Assembly: GCF_000819745.1 (NCBI RefSeq)
Contig: NZ_CDDA01000021.1
Coordinates: 1-64,000 of the forward strand
DNA from: Aeromonas bestiarum
GTDB lineage: Bacteria > Pseudomonadota > Gammaproteobacteria > Enterobacterales > Aeromonadaceae
Direction of reading: 5' to 3'
Length of the DNA stretch: 64,000 nt
Below, one piece after another: positions 10,101 through 19,577 of the stretch. Below the pieces are notes generated by a model. That model searched no databases and was not told the origin of the DNA. It was given only the letters and a program-made list of their open reading frames with translations. A program made the position numbers and the translations under genes. Within the stretch, counting starts at the first letter, position 1. The number at the start of each line of letters is the position of its first letter.

Positions 10101-10605
10101 GCTGATCCTGCGCCACGTCACGCAGTTCGGTGTCGAGCCTGGGGTTGAGCTTGTTGGCCGGGTTGGCGCGGTGAATAAGGCTGCTCTTGCCGCTGCCGGG
10201 CAGCCCCAGCACCAGATACCAGGGCATGGCGTAGAGTGCCCCCTTGCCCAGATGAGTGTTCAACGCTTGCAGCCAGCGATCCAGGAACAGCGCCTGCTTG
10301 TCGATGAGCCCCTTGACCGGATCCTGCTCCAGCACCACCTCGTGCTGACGTTCGGCCTTGAGTTGCTGCATCTTGCGCCAGACGCGCCAGGAGAAGACCC
10401 CCAGCATCAGCCAGAGCCAGAGCAGGGTGAATACCACCCGCCCCCACAGCGGCTCGAACGGCTTGGCGCCACGGATCTCGATACTGGGCCCCAGCCACCA
10501 CACCAGGATGAGGGCGACGACCCAGAGCACCACACAGAGCAGGGGCCAGGAGGGTTTCAGTTTCGGCAGCTGTTGCCGCAGAAAGGTAAAGATGGTTTTG
10601 AACAT
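7108..10605 (-). CDS. tssM: T6SS membrane complex protein TssM (IcmF/VasK)
   Basis: This large inner-membrane protein (1165 residues) spans the envelope and binds TssL and TssJ. Two N-terminal transmembrane segments (about 18-40 and 56-74) are followed by a cytoplasmic NTPase-like domain with a Walker A motif, GLPGSGKSS, near 134-142. A third membrane segment near 445-465 (SLFSAALIGGWHYFY) precedes a long periplasmic region with the IcmF-related and C-terminal DUF1215-like parts. The length matches the family. The intact Walker A is noted because some TssM proteins lack it. It follows vasJ by 41 bp. Confidence 0.97.
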   Translation of the reverse strand: MFKTIFTFLRQQLPKLKPSWPLLCVVLWVVALILVWWLGPSIEIRGAKPFEPLWGRVVFTLLWLWLMLGVFSWRVWRKMQQLKAERQHEVVLEQDPVKGLIDKQALFLDRWLQALNTHLGKGALYAMPWYLVLGLPGSGKSSLIHRANPANKLNPRLDTELRDVAQDQLIDCWLGEQAVMLDPAGELLSQSEPELDPQARKHERLWLHLLNWLNEHRRRQPLNGLVLTVDLAWLSHASVAERKAYAQLMRSRLQEVSATMNTRLPLYVTFTKLDLLRGFDVVYEQLDKEAREAVLGVTFNPGDSQGKSWQQALALFWDQWVDNLNQNLPELMLARLDAAQRNALFSFVRQLAGLKDYVTSLLDETLAIEESKPLLVRGVYISSVYQQGVPFDAFAQAASRRYNLPEPIYSALRGESNTYFVRKLFSTIIFPEAHLAGENRLHTLYRRRRMAIGLSCLSLFSAALIGGWHYFYRVNEEAGHNVLTKAQAFMETNEVADAHAFGVSQLPRLNLIREATLSFGNYRERTPLVADLGLYQGDEIGPYVEGSYLQLLSLRFLPAQMQGLLADLEQAPAGSEEKLSILRVMRMLDDASGRNKELVAQYMASRWQQAFPGQGAVQEQLMGHLDYALDHTDWHGARAARDPAAITAFIPFKEPVYGAQRELGKLPMYQRVYQNLVVKANDVLPPDLNVRDEVGPTFDTVFALRSDNAGQVPRLLTWPGFNDFFLKQDKALIDLTAMDAWVLGQRKLSQLSEADRKEIARQVNDRYVTDYVNQWQKLLTNLDVQTLESPEQALDVLSAITGNDQPFQRVLASLDDNTRIRKISDVEGDPAQAITARIGRPFMATNGALAGRGEQGPLIQEVNQKLVELQHYLELIVNATEPGQSALKAVQLRLTNKYADPVFALQQYARSLPAPLDRWVGQLSEQSSRLVIDLAMSSLNQEWQDKVLAPFNSQLAGRYPFDPGSAKDVPLSEMERFFAPGGTLDSFYQVNLKPMVESGLMEGEFSSPMQAELVKQLDRAARIRQIFFSQQGNLEVQFALEPIELTANKRRSVLNLDGQLLEYAHGRRTKIPLVWPNTMRDGAESKITLVPAARERSPRSEGFVGPWAMFRLMDKGELTQVNEATFDVRFPVDQGSMTYRVYTDSVQNPFTGGLFSQFRLPESLY

Positions 10606-10646
10606 AAAATGTGATCCAACTCCGACTCAATGACTCATTTCGGCAC

Positions 10647-12077
10647 TTATTTCGACAACGGGGCCGCCTGGCTTTCCAGGCGACTGACCAGCCCGGGCTC
10701 CCAGTGCGACAACCCCAGGCGACTCGCCTCTTGCCACAAGTGTTGATAGTGCTGGCGCGCAAGCGCCTCCATGCCTTCCTGCGCCAACAGCTCCGCCTGC
10801 ACCAACTGGGCATGGAAGCGGGCTCTTGGCTCTTTCAACTGCGTCATCCTTTCATCCAGCAGGGTGAGGGCCGCGGCCACCCCCTGCTCCCCATGACACA
10901 AGGCCACCTCTTCGGCCAGACTGGACTCCCCGTCGCCCCCACCACCCAGCTTGGCTGGCTGCAACCAGCGGCTGCACTCGGGAGGCAGAAACGGGCTGCC
11001 ATCGCTGAAGGTGAGATCCCGCAAGGCCGGCAGCCGCTGCAAGAAGCCGTCGAGCTCCTGCGCTATGGCCTGAGCCACGGCGCCAAATCCCAGCTTCTGC
11101 GCCACCTCGGCCGAGAGCTGATGCCCTTCGAACCAGTAAGGTGCCAGGGTCAGGCTCTGTTCGATGCGCTGCCAGAGCGCCAGATCCGGCGCGGCCCGCT
11201 CCAGCGTGGCCAGGGCGGCGCGGTACTCATCCACCATGTCCGTCGACATGGGGGCCAACTGGGTTTTATTGCCCTGGGCGCTCATGGGCGGTGTGGTGAT
11301 GCCGGCCCAGACGGCGTGACGGCGCAGGCGATAGCCCACCGCCGCCTCCGGCTGGCGCTCGATCAAGAGCTCCGCCACCTTGAGCTGGGTCTGTCGCCAG
11401 GCCCTGTCATTGGAGCTGTCGATCTCGATGCCAGATCCCTTGGCGCTGCCACTGAGCAGCATGGATCCCGCCATGCTGGCCGCCGTGGCCACGGGCACGC
11501 CGCTCTCAGGTTTGGCATCAGCCTGGGCTTGCGCCACCTGCTGGCGCTGGGCCCGCTTCAGCCCCATCAACAAGGGATCGAGCAGCTCGCCCTTGTCCGG
11601 ACACTGGGCCCGCCAGCAAGCCTCAAGCTGCTCGGCCTGGGCCAGCAGCTGGACCAGCTCGGCCGCAGAGGCACTTTCACTCACCCGCGGCAAAGCCCTC
11701 TCGAAGCGCTTGACGATCTGCACCATCAAGCGCTGCTTCTGGCTGGCATTGCCGGGCCAGGCCAGCAGCCAATAAGCCTTGATCCAGGCTTCCAGCAAAC
11801 TGAGCGCAGCCCCCAGAGGGGTCGCCTTGGCCGGATGTTGCAGGCAGCGCAGCAGCTGGGCCAGCACCCGCATGTCTTTAGTGCGGCTCTCCAGCAGGCC
11901 GAGGCACGCCTCGGCCACCGCATTGAGATCGACCTGGCTGTGGGCGAGCGATCCCAGCTTGACCAGCTCGGTCTCCACATAATCCCAGCGCGGCTCGTCG
12001 GCCAGCACGGCGCCTCTGATCTGTTCATCCGGCAAGCTGGTGAGCAGCCGGGCACACCAGGGGTGTTGATAACTCAT
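10647..12077 (-). CDS. vasJ: T6SS TssA-type protein VasJ
   Basis: This 476-residue protein has an N-terminal ImpA_N domain (about 10-120) and a helical C-terminal VasJ-type domain, joined by an Ala/Gln/Ser-rich linker around 195-230. TssA proteins prime the baseplate and guide tail-sheath polymerisation. The start at 12077 (MSYQHPWC) has a strong purine-rich ribosome site that overlaps the vasI stop region, with an 8-bp gap to vasI. The longer frame to 12098 is less likely. Together with VasL, this locus encodes two ImpA_N proteins, as in Vibrio. Confidence 0.92.
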   Translation of the reverse strand: MSYQHPWCARLLTSLPDEQIRGAVLADEPRWDYVETELVKLGSLAHSQVDLNAVAEACLGLLESRTKDMRVLAQLLRCLQHPAKATPLGAALSLLEAWIKAYWLLAWPGNASQKQRLMVQIVKRFERALPRVSESASAAELVQLLAQAEQLEACWRAQCPDKGELLDPLLMGLKRAQRQQVAQAQADAKPESGVPVATAASMAGSMLLSGSAKGSGIEIDSSNDRAWRQTQLKVAELLIERQPEAAVGYRLRRHAVWAGITTPPMSAQGNKTQLAPMSTDMVDEYRAALATLERAAPDLALWQRIEQSLTLAPYWFEGHQLSAEVAQKLGFGAVAQAIAQELDGFLQRLPALRDLTFSDGSPFLPPECSRWLQPAKLGGGGDGESSLAEEVALCHGEQGVAAALTLLDERMTQLKEPRARFHAQLVQAELLAQEGMEALARQHYQHLWQEASRLGLSHWEPGLVSRLESQAAPLSK

Positions 12078-12085
12078 GGCGCCCC

Positions 12086-12715
12086 CTACCAGCGACACTG
12101 CTGGCGCAGCGGCGCCAGCGCCTCTTTCAGACCGCTCAAGTCGACCCGCAGCACGACGCCGTTAGCGGCCCGAGCCTGAGTGCCGTTGTCGGCCCGAACC
12201 TGCAGCTCGTGATGGCCAATCCAGCGCTTGAGCTCCTCGATGGCGGGCAAACCGCGGCCATATTCGAGCAACAGACCCTGATCCCGGATAAACCAGCTCT
12301 GGGAGCCGGCACTCGGCTGACCATCCAGCTCGACCAGCACCTTCTCCCCTGCCCAGGGGGTGTCCAGCCGCAGCCGGATATGGGTGATGCTGTCGACGCA
12401 GCCGATGGCCAGGGTCGCCCCGCGCAAGGCGGGACGGGTGAGCGTCTCGCTGGCACGGCCCTCATCGCGCTGCAACAGGAAAGGAGGGCTGTCCGGCGTG
12501 CGAGCCTGCTCCTGTGCCCAGATGGCCTGCCAGGCGGCAGATTTGGGGGCGCCCCCCTCATTCGTCTGGGTCAGGCCATTGCCGAGGGCGTCGTAACAGG
12601 CGAGCCGGATCAGCGGCGATGGCTCGCGGCGGCACGCCTGCCAAGACGCCATGTCCAGCGGGGCCACGGTGCCGCTGGTGGCCAGCAGCAGCGGCAACAA
12701 GCCGAGGATGCTCAT
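12086..12715 (-). CDS. vasI: T6SS-associated exported protein VasI
   Basis: This 209-residue protein has an N-terminal signal sequence ([18 protein letters not shown]) and early conserved cysteines (WQAC, RLACYDAL), the VasI/TagO-like pattern. Its biochemical role is not settled in the family. The start at 12715 overlaps the vasH stop as TGATG, with GGAGG eight bases upstream, which indicates translational coupling. The longer frame to 12739 would place the signal peptide internally. Confidence 0.88.
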   Translation of the reverse strand: MSILGLLPLLLATSGTVAPLDMASWQACRREPSPLIRLACYDALGNGLTQTNEGGAPKSAAWQAIWAQEQARTPDSPPFLLQRDEGRASETLTRPALRGATLAIGCVDSITHIRLRLDTPWAGEKVLVELDGQPSAGSQSWFIRDQGLLLEYGRGLPAIEELKRWIGHHELQVRADNGTQARAANGVVLRVDLSGLKEALAPLRQQCRW

Positions 12716-14253
12716 CAGTTCACCTCCAGTTTCTGGCACTTGTGATCCAGGGTGCGCTTGGGAATATTCAGGCTCTCGGCCACCAGCATGCGGTTGCCCT
12801 GAAAGTAGCGCAGACGCGCCTCGATGACCGAGGCCTCGTACTGCTGCATGGCCCGGCGCAGATCCCGGATGTGGTTGTAGTCGTCCATGGAGCCGGGCAA
12901 CTCGACACAGACCCGCTCTTTCAGCTCGGGGGGCAAGGCCTCCAGCACCACCTCTTCCCCGTGACGGGTGTGGGCGCAGGCGACCTCCAGCAGATTGCGC
13001 AGCTCGCGCACGTTGCCGGGGAAGTCATAACTTTGCAGCTGCTTCAAGAACTTGCGCTGCAACCCCGCCAGGGTCTTGCCATCCTGGGCGGCAAACTGGG
13101 CCATGAAGTGCTGACACAGCAGAGGAATATCATCCATGTGCTCCCGCAGGGGGGCGATGAGCAGCAGACACTGGCAGAGGCGGTGATAGAGATCGGCCCG
13201 GAACTGCCCCTCCTCCACATGGCGAGTGAGCGGCTGATGGGTCGCGGCGATGAGGCGAAAATCTGAGTGATACTCCTGCTCGGCCCCAAGTGGTCGGTAA
13301 CTGCGGGTCTCAAGCACCCGCAGCAGCTTGGCCTGCATGGCGGCGGGCATGTCCCCCACCTCGTCCAAAAACAGTGTGCCCCCATTGGCCTGGGCCACCA
13401 ACCCGGTTTTGTTGGCAAGGGCGCCGGAGAAGGCCCCCTTCTGATAACCGAACAGCTCGCTCTCGATGAGGTTTTCCGGAATGGCGGCGCAGTTGATGGC
13501 CACAAACGGCTTGGCCGCGCGATCCGAGCACTGGTGCACCAGCCGGGCGACCACCTCCTTGCCGCTGCCGGTTTCCCCCTGAATGAGCACGGTCAGCTTG
13601 TGCTGGCCTGCCAGGCTTATCTGCTCGCGCAGCCCGCGGATCACCGCCGACTGGCCGATCAACTGATCGCCCAGCAGCTTCTCATGCTGGCGCAGCCGCT
13701 CCCCCTCCCCCTTCATCTGGCGCAGAGAGTCTCGCAGCATCCCCTGATCCCGCCGACTGCGCCCCAGATCGCGGATCAGGGTGAGCTGGTTGCAGAATAC
13801 CTGTGACAACAGGGCCAGTTCGGGGCGCTGTGTCCACTCCTGCAGCACATCGCCGCTGTCCATCATGGCCAGCACGGCAAACGGCTTGCCGTTGCCATCA
13901 TTGAGCGGAAAGGCGTGCAGGCCGCACTGCTGACCCAGGTTGGCCAGCAGGGTGCGAAACGCGGCGTGCTCGATGCGGGCACCGCCGTGCAGGGAGTCCC
14001 AGGTGCGGGACTGGGCCTTGTGCAGCACATAGGCGAGCGGGTGGGAGAAATCATCCACCGCCAGCGCCAACGCCACCTTCTGCCCCTTGACCCAGCCGGT
14101 GCATTCGAGCTGGCGCCCGCTCACGTCCAGCATGCCGAGCAGTATCCCCTTGGGCTGAAAGCTGGCATTGAGGGTCGAGGTCCACCAGTGACACAGGTGC
14201 TGCTCATCGCGCTGCTGCGTCAAGGCGAGGGCAAATGCGAGGGCTTGTTCCAT
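12715..14253 (-). CDS. vasH: Sigma-54-dependent T6SS activator VasH
   Basis: This 512-residue bacterial enhancer-binding protein has an N-terminal GAF-like sensor region (about 1-155), a central AAA+ domain (about 200-430) and a C-terminal Fis-type helix-turn-helix (about 465-512, [19 protein letters not shown]). The AAA+ part shows Walker A GETGSGKE (226-233), Walker B LFLDEVG (294-300) and the sigma-54 contact loop as GAFSGA (273-278), with Ser in place of the usual Thr. VasH activates hcp and vgrG operons in Vibrio. Two promoters in this window (at 5444 and 34333) have the right form to be its targets. The gene starts 2 bp after clpV ends. Confidence 0.97.
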   Translation of the reverse strand: MEQALAFALALTQQRDEQHLCHWWTSTLNASFQPKGILLGMLDVSGRQLECTGWVKGQKVALALAVDDFSHPLAYVLHKAQSRTWDSLHGGARIEHAAFRTLLANLGQQCGLHAFPLNDGNGKPFAVLAMMDSGDVLQEWTQRPELALLSQVFCNQLTLIRDLGRSRRDQGMLRDSLRQMKGEGERLRQHEKLLGDQLIGQSAVIRGLREQISLAGQHKLTVLIQGETGSGKEVVARLVHQCSDRAAKPFVAINCAAIPENLIESELFGYQKGAFSGALANKTGLVAQANGGTLFLDEVGDMPAAMQAKLLRVLETRSYRPLGAEQEYHSDFRLIAATHQPLTRHVEEGQFRADLYHRLCQCLLLIAPLREHMDDIPLLCQHFMAQFAAQDGKTLAGLQRKFLKQLQSYDFPGNVRELRNLLEVACAHTRHGEEVVLEALPPELKERVCVELPGSMDDYNHIRDLRRAMQQYEASVIEARLRYFQGNRMLVAESLNIPKRTLDHKCQKLEVN

Positions 14254-14255
14254 GG

Positions 14256-16898
14256 TCAGCCCTCCACCTCGGCCACGAACTGACGCTCGCTCACAGAGAA
14301 CCGCACCCGCTTGATGGGCTCACCGGCCGAGAGACGCTGCAGCAGTTGCAGGGAGACTGGCGGCAACAGGGCACCGTCGATGACGGATTCCAGCATGCGG
14401 GCCCCGTTCTCGCTGCGATTGGCGCGGCGCAGTATCTCCTCGGCCACCTCATCCTCCAGCACCACCTCGGCGCCGAAGCGATCCTTGAGCAGCTTGACCA
14501 GCCGGTTGAGCTTGCCACCGACGATCTGCACTAGCGTGTCGTGGCCAAGCGGCAGGTAGGGGATCACCTCCATCCGCGCCAGCAGGGCCGGCTTGAAGAA
14601 GGCGGCGAGCTCGGGGTAGAGCGCATCCAGCAGATCATCGGGCTGCTCGGCATGATCGACTATGGTCTGGAAGCCGAGGTTGGAGGTGAGGAAGAAGACC
14701 ACGTTCTTGCAGTCGATGATGCGCCCTTCCCCATCCGCCAGCTCGCCCTTGTCGAACGCCTGATAGAAGAGGTTGAGCACGTCTGGATGGGCTTTTTCCA
14801 CCTCATCCAGCAGCACCACCGAATAGGGCTTCTGACGAATGGCCTCGGTCAGCACGCCCCCCTCGCCAAAGCCGACATAGCCGGGAGGCGATCCGATCAG
14901 TCGGGAGACTGTATGTTTTTCCTGATACTCGGACATGTTGATGGTGGTCAGGTACTGGCGGCCACCGAACATCAGCTCGGCAATCTGCAGCACGGTTTCT
15001 GTCTTGCCGACCCCGCTTGGCCCCACCAGCAGGAAGGCACCCAGCGGACGGCCCGGACGGCGCAAGTCGGCGCGAGCGGTCAGCAGGTGTTTGTGCAGAT
15101 GGGCCACCGCCACATCCTGCCCCTTGATAAGCTCGCCAAGGTATTCCGGCAACCGGGTCACCACGTCCAGCTCCCCCTGGGAGATGCGATTGAGCGGCAC
15201 CCCGGTCCATTCGGCGATCACGGCCGCCACCTGGGTCTTGTCGACGTGGGCGGAAACCAATACCTCGCCCTGTTGCAAGGCGGCCAGCTCGCGCTCGAGC
15301 TCGGCCAGCTTCTCGGCGGCCGCTTGTGGATCCAGCGGCGCATCGGCCAGATCCAGCGCCTCTCTGGTCAGCAGCTCATCTTGCTGATCGGCGAGCAGGG
15401 CGGCGCGCAGTTCGACAATCTGGTGCACCAGCCCCTGCTGCTGTTGCCACTGGGCCTCCTGCTCACGCAGGGTGTCACGGCAGGCCTGCTGGGCGGCGTG
15501 CAATTCGGCAAGGCGCTCGTCATTGTCACCGAGACCTATCAGGCTCTGGCGCTCCAGCTGACGGATCTCCAGCTCGCGCTGGCGCAACGCGTTTTGCAAA
15601 TGGCTGACGGCGCGCGGCGGCGTGGTCAGGTTGATGGCCACCCGGGCACAGGCGGTGTCGAGCACGTCGATCGCCTTGTCCGGCAGCTGACGGCCGGAGA
15701 TGTAACGGGCAGAGAGCTGGGCGGCGGCTTGCAGCGCCTCTTCATCGATCAGCACCCCGTGGGCCTTCTCGTAGATGCTGCGCAGGCCGCGCAGTATCAC
15801 TGTGGCTTCGTCGGCATTGGGCTCACCCACCTTCACCAGCTGGAAGCGGCGCGACAGGGCCGCGTCTTTTTCCACGTATTTCTTGTACTCGCCCCAGGTG
15901 GTGGCGGCTATGGTACGCAGCTCGCCCCGGGCCAGCGCCGGCTTGATGAGGTTGGAGACATCCAGTCCACCGGCCTGATTGCCGGCCCCGATCAGAGTGT
16001 GGGCCTCATCGATGAAGAGGATGACAGGACGCACCGAATCCTTGACCTCCTGCATCACCCCCTTGAAGCGTTTCTCGAACTCCCCCTTGACCGAGGCGCC
16101 CGCCTGCATGGCGCCAAGATCCAGCGTCATCAGCTCCACCTCGCGCAATTTTTCCGGTACCTGACCCGCTACGATGCGCAGGGCCAGCCCCTCGATGAGG
16201 GCACTCTTGCCCACCCCGGCCTCCCCCACGACTATGGGGTTGTTCTTGCGACGACGGGAGAGGATGTCGATCATCAGATCGATCTCGTGATCCCGGCAGA
16301 GCACGGGATCCAGGCTGCCCTGACGGGCCTGTTCGGTGACGTTGACGGTGAAGCGGGCCAGCAGGCTGGCATCGGCCGGCAGTGCTGCCTGGGTGGGATT
16401 GCCGTTGGCAGAAACAGTCACTTGGGTCTCGGCAGATTCTTTGACCCACTCATCGAACTGCTGGCGCAGCAGCTCGCGATTGACGTTGGCCAAGAGCCGG
16501 GTCACAGACCCCGGCAGGTAGCGCTGCGGAGTCATCAAGAGCACCAGCAGCATGACGCCGCTGCGAAGCTGGGCGTGTTGCAGCTCGGCCGAGGCCAGCA
16601 GCCAGCTGTCTTGCAGCCACTCCACCAGCAGTGGCGAGAAGGAGGGATAAGCCTGGCCATAGCCAGTATCCGCCGCCGAGGGTTGCAGCAGGGTTCTGAG
16701 TGCGTCGACCTCCACCTCGGCCACTTTCAGGATCTGGCGCACATCGCTGAGGGGGGTTTCCAGCATCTTGAGCAGCAGGTGCTCGATACGGATCTCGGCC
16801 CCCTGATGGTTGACGCAGAGGGCCGCAGCCTCCTCCAGCATGTGACGGCAGATGGGGTTGAGTCTTTCCACCAGTACGGGTAGCTCTATACGGATCAA
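14256..16898 (-). CDS. clpV: T6SS sheath-disassembly ATPase ClpV (TssH/VasG)
   Basis: This 880-residue HSP100/Clp ATPase pulls apart the contracted TssB/TssC sheath for reuse. It has an N-terminal Clp-N repeat domain (about 1-150), a first AAA+ module with Walker A GEAGVGKS near 225, a coiled-coil middle domain rich in Gln/Glu/Leu (about 420-560), and a second AAA+ module with GPSGVGKTE near 610. The length and motif order are typical. It lies between tssL and vasH in the core operon. Confidence 0.97.
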   Translation of the reverse strand: MIRIELPVLVERLNPICRHMLEEAAALCVNHQGAEIRIEHLLLKMLETPLSDVRQILKVAEVEVDALRTLLQPSAADTGYGQAYPSFSPLLVEWLQDSWLLASAELQHAQLRSGVMLLVLLMTPQRYLPGSVTRLLANVNRELLRQQFDEWVKESAETQVTVSANGNPTQAALPADASLLARFTVNVTEQARQGSLDPVLCRDHEIDLMIDILSRRRKNNPIVVGEAGVGKSALIEGLALRIVAGQVPEKLREVELMTLDLGAMQAGASVKGEFEKRFKGVMQEVKDSVRPVILFIDEAHTLIGAGNQAGGLDVSNLIKPALARGELRTIAATTWGEYKKYVEKDAALSRRFQLVKVGEPNADEATVILRGLRSIYEKAHGVLIDEEALQAAAQLSARYISGRQLPDKAIDVLDTACARVAINLTTPPRAVSHLQNALRQRELEIRQLERQSLIGLGDNDERLAELHAAQQACRDTLREQEAQWQQQQGLVHQIVELRAALLADQQDELLTREALDLADAPLDPQAAAEKLAELERELAALQQGEVLVSAHVDKTQVAAVIAEWTGVPLNRISQGELDVVTRLPEYLGELIKGQDVAVAHLHKHLLTARADLRRPGRPLGAFLLVGPSGVGKTETVLQIAELMFGGRQYLTTINMSEYQEKHTVSRLIGSPPGYVGFGEGGVLTEAIRQKPYSVVLLDEVEKAHPDVLNLFYQAFDKGELADGEGRIIDCKNVVFFLTSNLGFQTIVDHAEQPDDLLDALYPELAAFFKPALLARMEVIPYLPLGHDTLVQIVGGKLNRLVKLLKDRFGAEVVLEDEVAEEILRRANRSENGARMLESVIDGALLPPVSLQLLQRLSAGEPIKRVRFSVSERQFVAEVEG

Positions 16899-16919
16899 GG
16901 CGTGCTCTCCTCAGAATAA

Positions 16920-17699
16920 TTATTTTAATAATTCGCCCAGTTGACGCAGTACGTCCTGGGTCTGGTTATTGAGTTGGTGGTGATAGAGGCCAAAGATGAT
17001 GGCCAGGATCAGGGCTCCGCCCATGAACAGGCTGCGCAGGGAAATCTGCTTGCGCAGCTGGTAGCGGGAAGCCTGACGGCCGAGATCGAGGTGAAACACG
17101 CTGGGTGCCTCACCGCTCGCCTCGGGGGCAAGCTGCTTGTGCAGCTGTTTGACGATGCGCTCAAACTCCCCTTGTCCCTTGCTCATCACCTTGTAGCGCC
17201 CCTCGAAACCGAGGCACAGGCACAGGTAGATGAACTCCAGGATGTCGCGGTAGCGCACCGGATCTTCCTGCAGACGGGTGAGCAGCACGAACACCTTCTC
17301 GCCACCCCAGGTCTCGTTGTGAAAGCGCGTCAGCAAGGAGTGTTCAGACCACTCGCTCTGGCTGCCCCAGTCGCGGCCCATCACGGCCTCGTCGATGAAG
17401 GTGCAAAGGATGTAGCGAAACGAGAGGACGACGCCGTTCTCGTAACCCTGAGCCATCAGCTCCTGTTCGATGGCCTGGATCTCGGTCACCACCCGCTGAT
17501 AGAGCTCGGGCACCCTGTCGTAGCGCGACAGCAGGCGCACCCGCTGCACCAGCCCCAGCAAGGGGGTCACCGCATCTATCATGGGGTTGATGCTCTGGCC
17601 GCGCAGGCGGAACCAGTAGTCCGAATCCATGTCCAGCTGCTCGGCATGATCGAACAGCAGGTCGCTGAGTTGCTCGTTCTTGATAATGTCCGTGGTCAT
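16920..17699 (-). CDS. tssL: T6SS membrane complex protein TssL (DotU/VasF)
   Basis: This 259-residue protein has the DotU domain (about 30-210, including the ETWGGEKVF motif) and a single C-terminal transmembrane helix (about 228-246, FMGGALILAIIFGLY). It forms the cytoplasmic-side platform with TssM and contacts the baseplate. It has no OmpA-like peptidoglycan-binding extension. It sits 22 bp downstream of tssK and 21 bp upstream of clpV. Confidence 0.96.
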   Translation of the reverse strand: MTTDIIKNEQLSDLLFDHAEQLDMDSDYWFRLRGQSINPMIDAVTPLLGLVQRVRLLSRYDRVPELYQRVVTEIQAIEQELMAQGYENGVVLSFRYILCTFIDEAVMGRDWGSQSEWSEHSLLTRFHNETWGGEKVFVLLTRLQEDPVRYRDILEFIYLCLCLGFEGRYKVMSKGQGEFERIVKQLHKQLAPEASGEAPSVFHLDLGRQASRYQLRKQISLRSLFMGGALILAIIFGLYHHQLNNQTQDVLRQLGELLK

Positions 17700-17721
17700 C
17701 TCTGCTTATTCCTTGATGCGA

Positions 17722-19056
17722 TCACTGGCTGCGAATGGCCCAGAGCTGCATGTCGAGCTCCGGGAAATCGCCGGCGATGTGGAAGGCGAGCGTGTTGCTG
17801 ACCGCCAGCATCTGCCAGGCAGGGCTCTGACGGTCGAGCTGGAAGTAGCTGTAACCGGCGTGATAGGGCAGCTGACGCGGCGCCACCGGCAGCGGCAGCA
17901 GCGGAATGCCGGGCAGTTGCAGGCTGATGAGCTCGCGGATCTTGTCGCTGGAAGCCACCTTGGTCTGCTGCAGCAACTGCTTGCGCAACTGCTCCTGCGG
18001 CATGCGGGCACGCACCGCCAGCACGAAGTCGGCGCTTTGCATCAGCTCGCTCTCGTTGACCATGGCCACCATGACGCCGTACTGGTGCTTGCGCAGCTGG
18101 ATGGAGACGGCGCGCGGCGACAACACTGTGCTCAGCGCCTGACGCAGGGCCAACATCACCGGCTCGAAGCTCACCTGCTGATCGTCGTGACGATAGGCGG
18201 CAAACTCGGGCGGCAGACGGGATTCATCGGTGAAGGTCATCAACTCGCCACACAGCTGCACCAGCGCCTCGTGCAACCGCTCCGGGTGCAGGGTGCCAAG
18301 ACGCGAGAGGTGCGACAGCTGGGGCTGGGCCCGGTTGAGCAGTTGCAGCATCATGAACTCGGCCACATCGGCGACCCCCTGCTGACCCGGCGCGGCAATG
18401 CGCTGGGAGAGGCTGCGGGCCCGCTCAGCCACCAGCCCCGCCGACTCGCCGAGGAAGCGCTTGAGGGTCGGGATGGCAGAGACGCTGATGCTGCAGGGCA
18501 TGAAGTTGGGATCCAGCACCAGACCGCCGTCCGGGCGCTTGTCCAGAATGCGGGCGATGGCGAGCGAGGCATAGGCACTGCGATCTTCGCGCTCCAGCAT
18601 CAGGCGCAGGCTGACCCGCCCCACTTCCAGGGAGACCACATCCCCCCCCTCGCTGTGCAGGTCGCGCACATCATGGCGATGGGCCTGCAGGCGGGTAGCG
18701 ACCTGGCCGCCCTGATTGACTTCGTTGACCCCGCTCACCGACAGCGGCAGCGCCAGATAGACCTTCTGGTTGGCGACCGAGGCATCGGTGATCTCCAGCG
18801 GCGCCGGCAGCATGTCGTCATTGGGAATATTGAAGACGGTGCCATCGGGCAAAATGCCTGTGGCCCCCACCAGGGCGATGCGGCCAAACCCCAGGTAATC
18901 CTCGTTGATGGCCAGCGACTGCAAGCCATAGAAATAGTCGGACAGCGCGCTCAGGCGAGCGTGCAGCGCATACTCTGAATGTCTTTGTTGTTGCTGGAAG
19001 TGCTGGGGCTTGATGAAGAGCCCCTCACGCCAGATAACCCGATTTCGACTCGACAT
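17722..19056 (-). CDS. tssK: T6SS baseplate protein TssK (VasE)
   Basis: This 444-residue cytoplasmic protein links the baseplate wedges (TssEFG) to the TssLM membrane complex. The diagnostic N-terminus (VIWREGLFIKPQHFQQQ) and the family-typical length make it certain. It begins 2 bp after the end of tssJ, which suggests tight coupling. Confidence 0.97.
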   Translation of the reverse strand: MSSRNRVIWREGLFIKPQHFQQQQRHSEYALHARLSALSDYFYGLQSLAINEDYLGFGRIALVGATGILPDGTVFNIPNDDMLPAPLEITDASVANQKVYLALPLSVSGVNEVNQGGQVATRLQAHRHDVRDLHSEGGDVVSLEVGRVSLRLMLEREDRSAYASLAIARILDKRPDGGLVLDPNFMPCSISVSAIPTLKRFLGESAGLVAERARSLSQRIAAPGQQGVADVAEFMMLQLLNRAQPQLSHLSRLGTLHPERLHEALVQLCGELMTFTDESRLPPEFAAYRHDDQQVSFEPVMLALRQALSTVLSPRAVSIQLRKHQYGVMVAMVNESELMQSADFVLAVRARMPQEQLRKQLLQQTKVASSDKIRELISLQLPGIPLLPLPVAPRQLPYHAGYSYFQLDRQSPAWQMLAVSNTLAFHIAGDFPELDMQLWAIRSQ

Positions 19057-19058
19057 GG

Positions 19059-19577
19059 TTATTCTTCTTCTTTTTGCAGTTCCACTTCATCCAGACGCAG
19101 ATGAACCAGAATTTGATAGGCACGGCCCATGCTCTTGACCTTGATGACCTTGCGCCACTCGGCACTGTCCGGATCGGCGTAACGTGCGATCACCCCGATG
19201 TAACGGGTCTTCTCATCGAGCTTGATGGGCGGCAGATACTTGAACTGGCCGGGCAGCAATGTGTAGTCCTGATGATCCAGGTAGTTCTTGCCAAGGGCCT
19301 TCTCCACATCCACCGTCACCTGGTCATAGTCGGTGGCAAGCAGCTTGGAGTCTTCGGCCAGCACCACCACCTGAAACTCGATGGGCGCCGCCTCCCCGCT
19401 CTCGTTGGGATTGACGTCAGGCTCCGCCAGCAGGCTCAGCCCCAGGGTGGAGGGCTGGTCGCCATTGCTGCCCACCTGGATATCCGGATCCATGGCCACG
19501 TCGGCCATCTTGCCCATGGTGGTACACCCGGCCAGGGCCAGCAGACAGGCCCCCAGCATCAGCGCACGTATCATCAA
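19059..19577 (-). CDS. tssJ: T6SS outer-membrane lipoprotein TssJ (VasD)
   Basis: This 172-residue lipoprotein has a clear signal and lipobox (LLALAGC, lipidated Cys18) followed by a transthyretin-like beta-sandwich region. TssJ anchors TssM to the outer membrane. Its start overlaps the end of the FHA gene by four bases (ATGA). Confidence 0.95.
   Translation of the reverse strand: MMIRALMLGACLLALAGCTTMGKMADVAMDPDIQVGSNGDQPSTLGLSLLAEPDVNPNESGEAAPIEFQVVVLAEDSKLLATDYDQVTVDVEKALGKNYLDHQDYTLLPGQFKYLPPIKLDEKTRYIGVIARYADPDSAEWRKVIKVKSMGRAYQILVHLRLDEVELQKEEE

Noticed and set aside
7885..10614. A 909-codon open frame on the plus strand opposite tssM
   Set aside because: It is a high-GC shadow: low-complexity Gln/His/Leu/Gly translation, no domain, and it mirrors the certain tssM gene. 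Similar long shadows lie opposite clpV (14541-16883), vasJ and fha.
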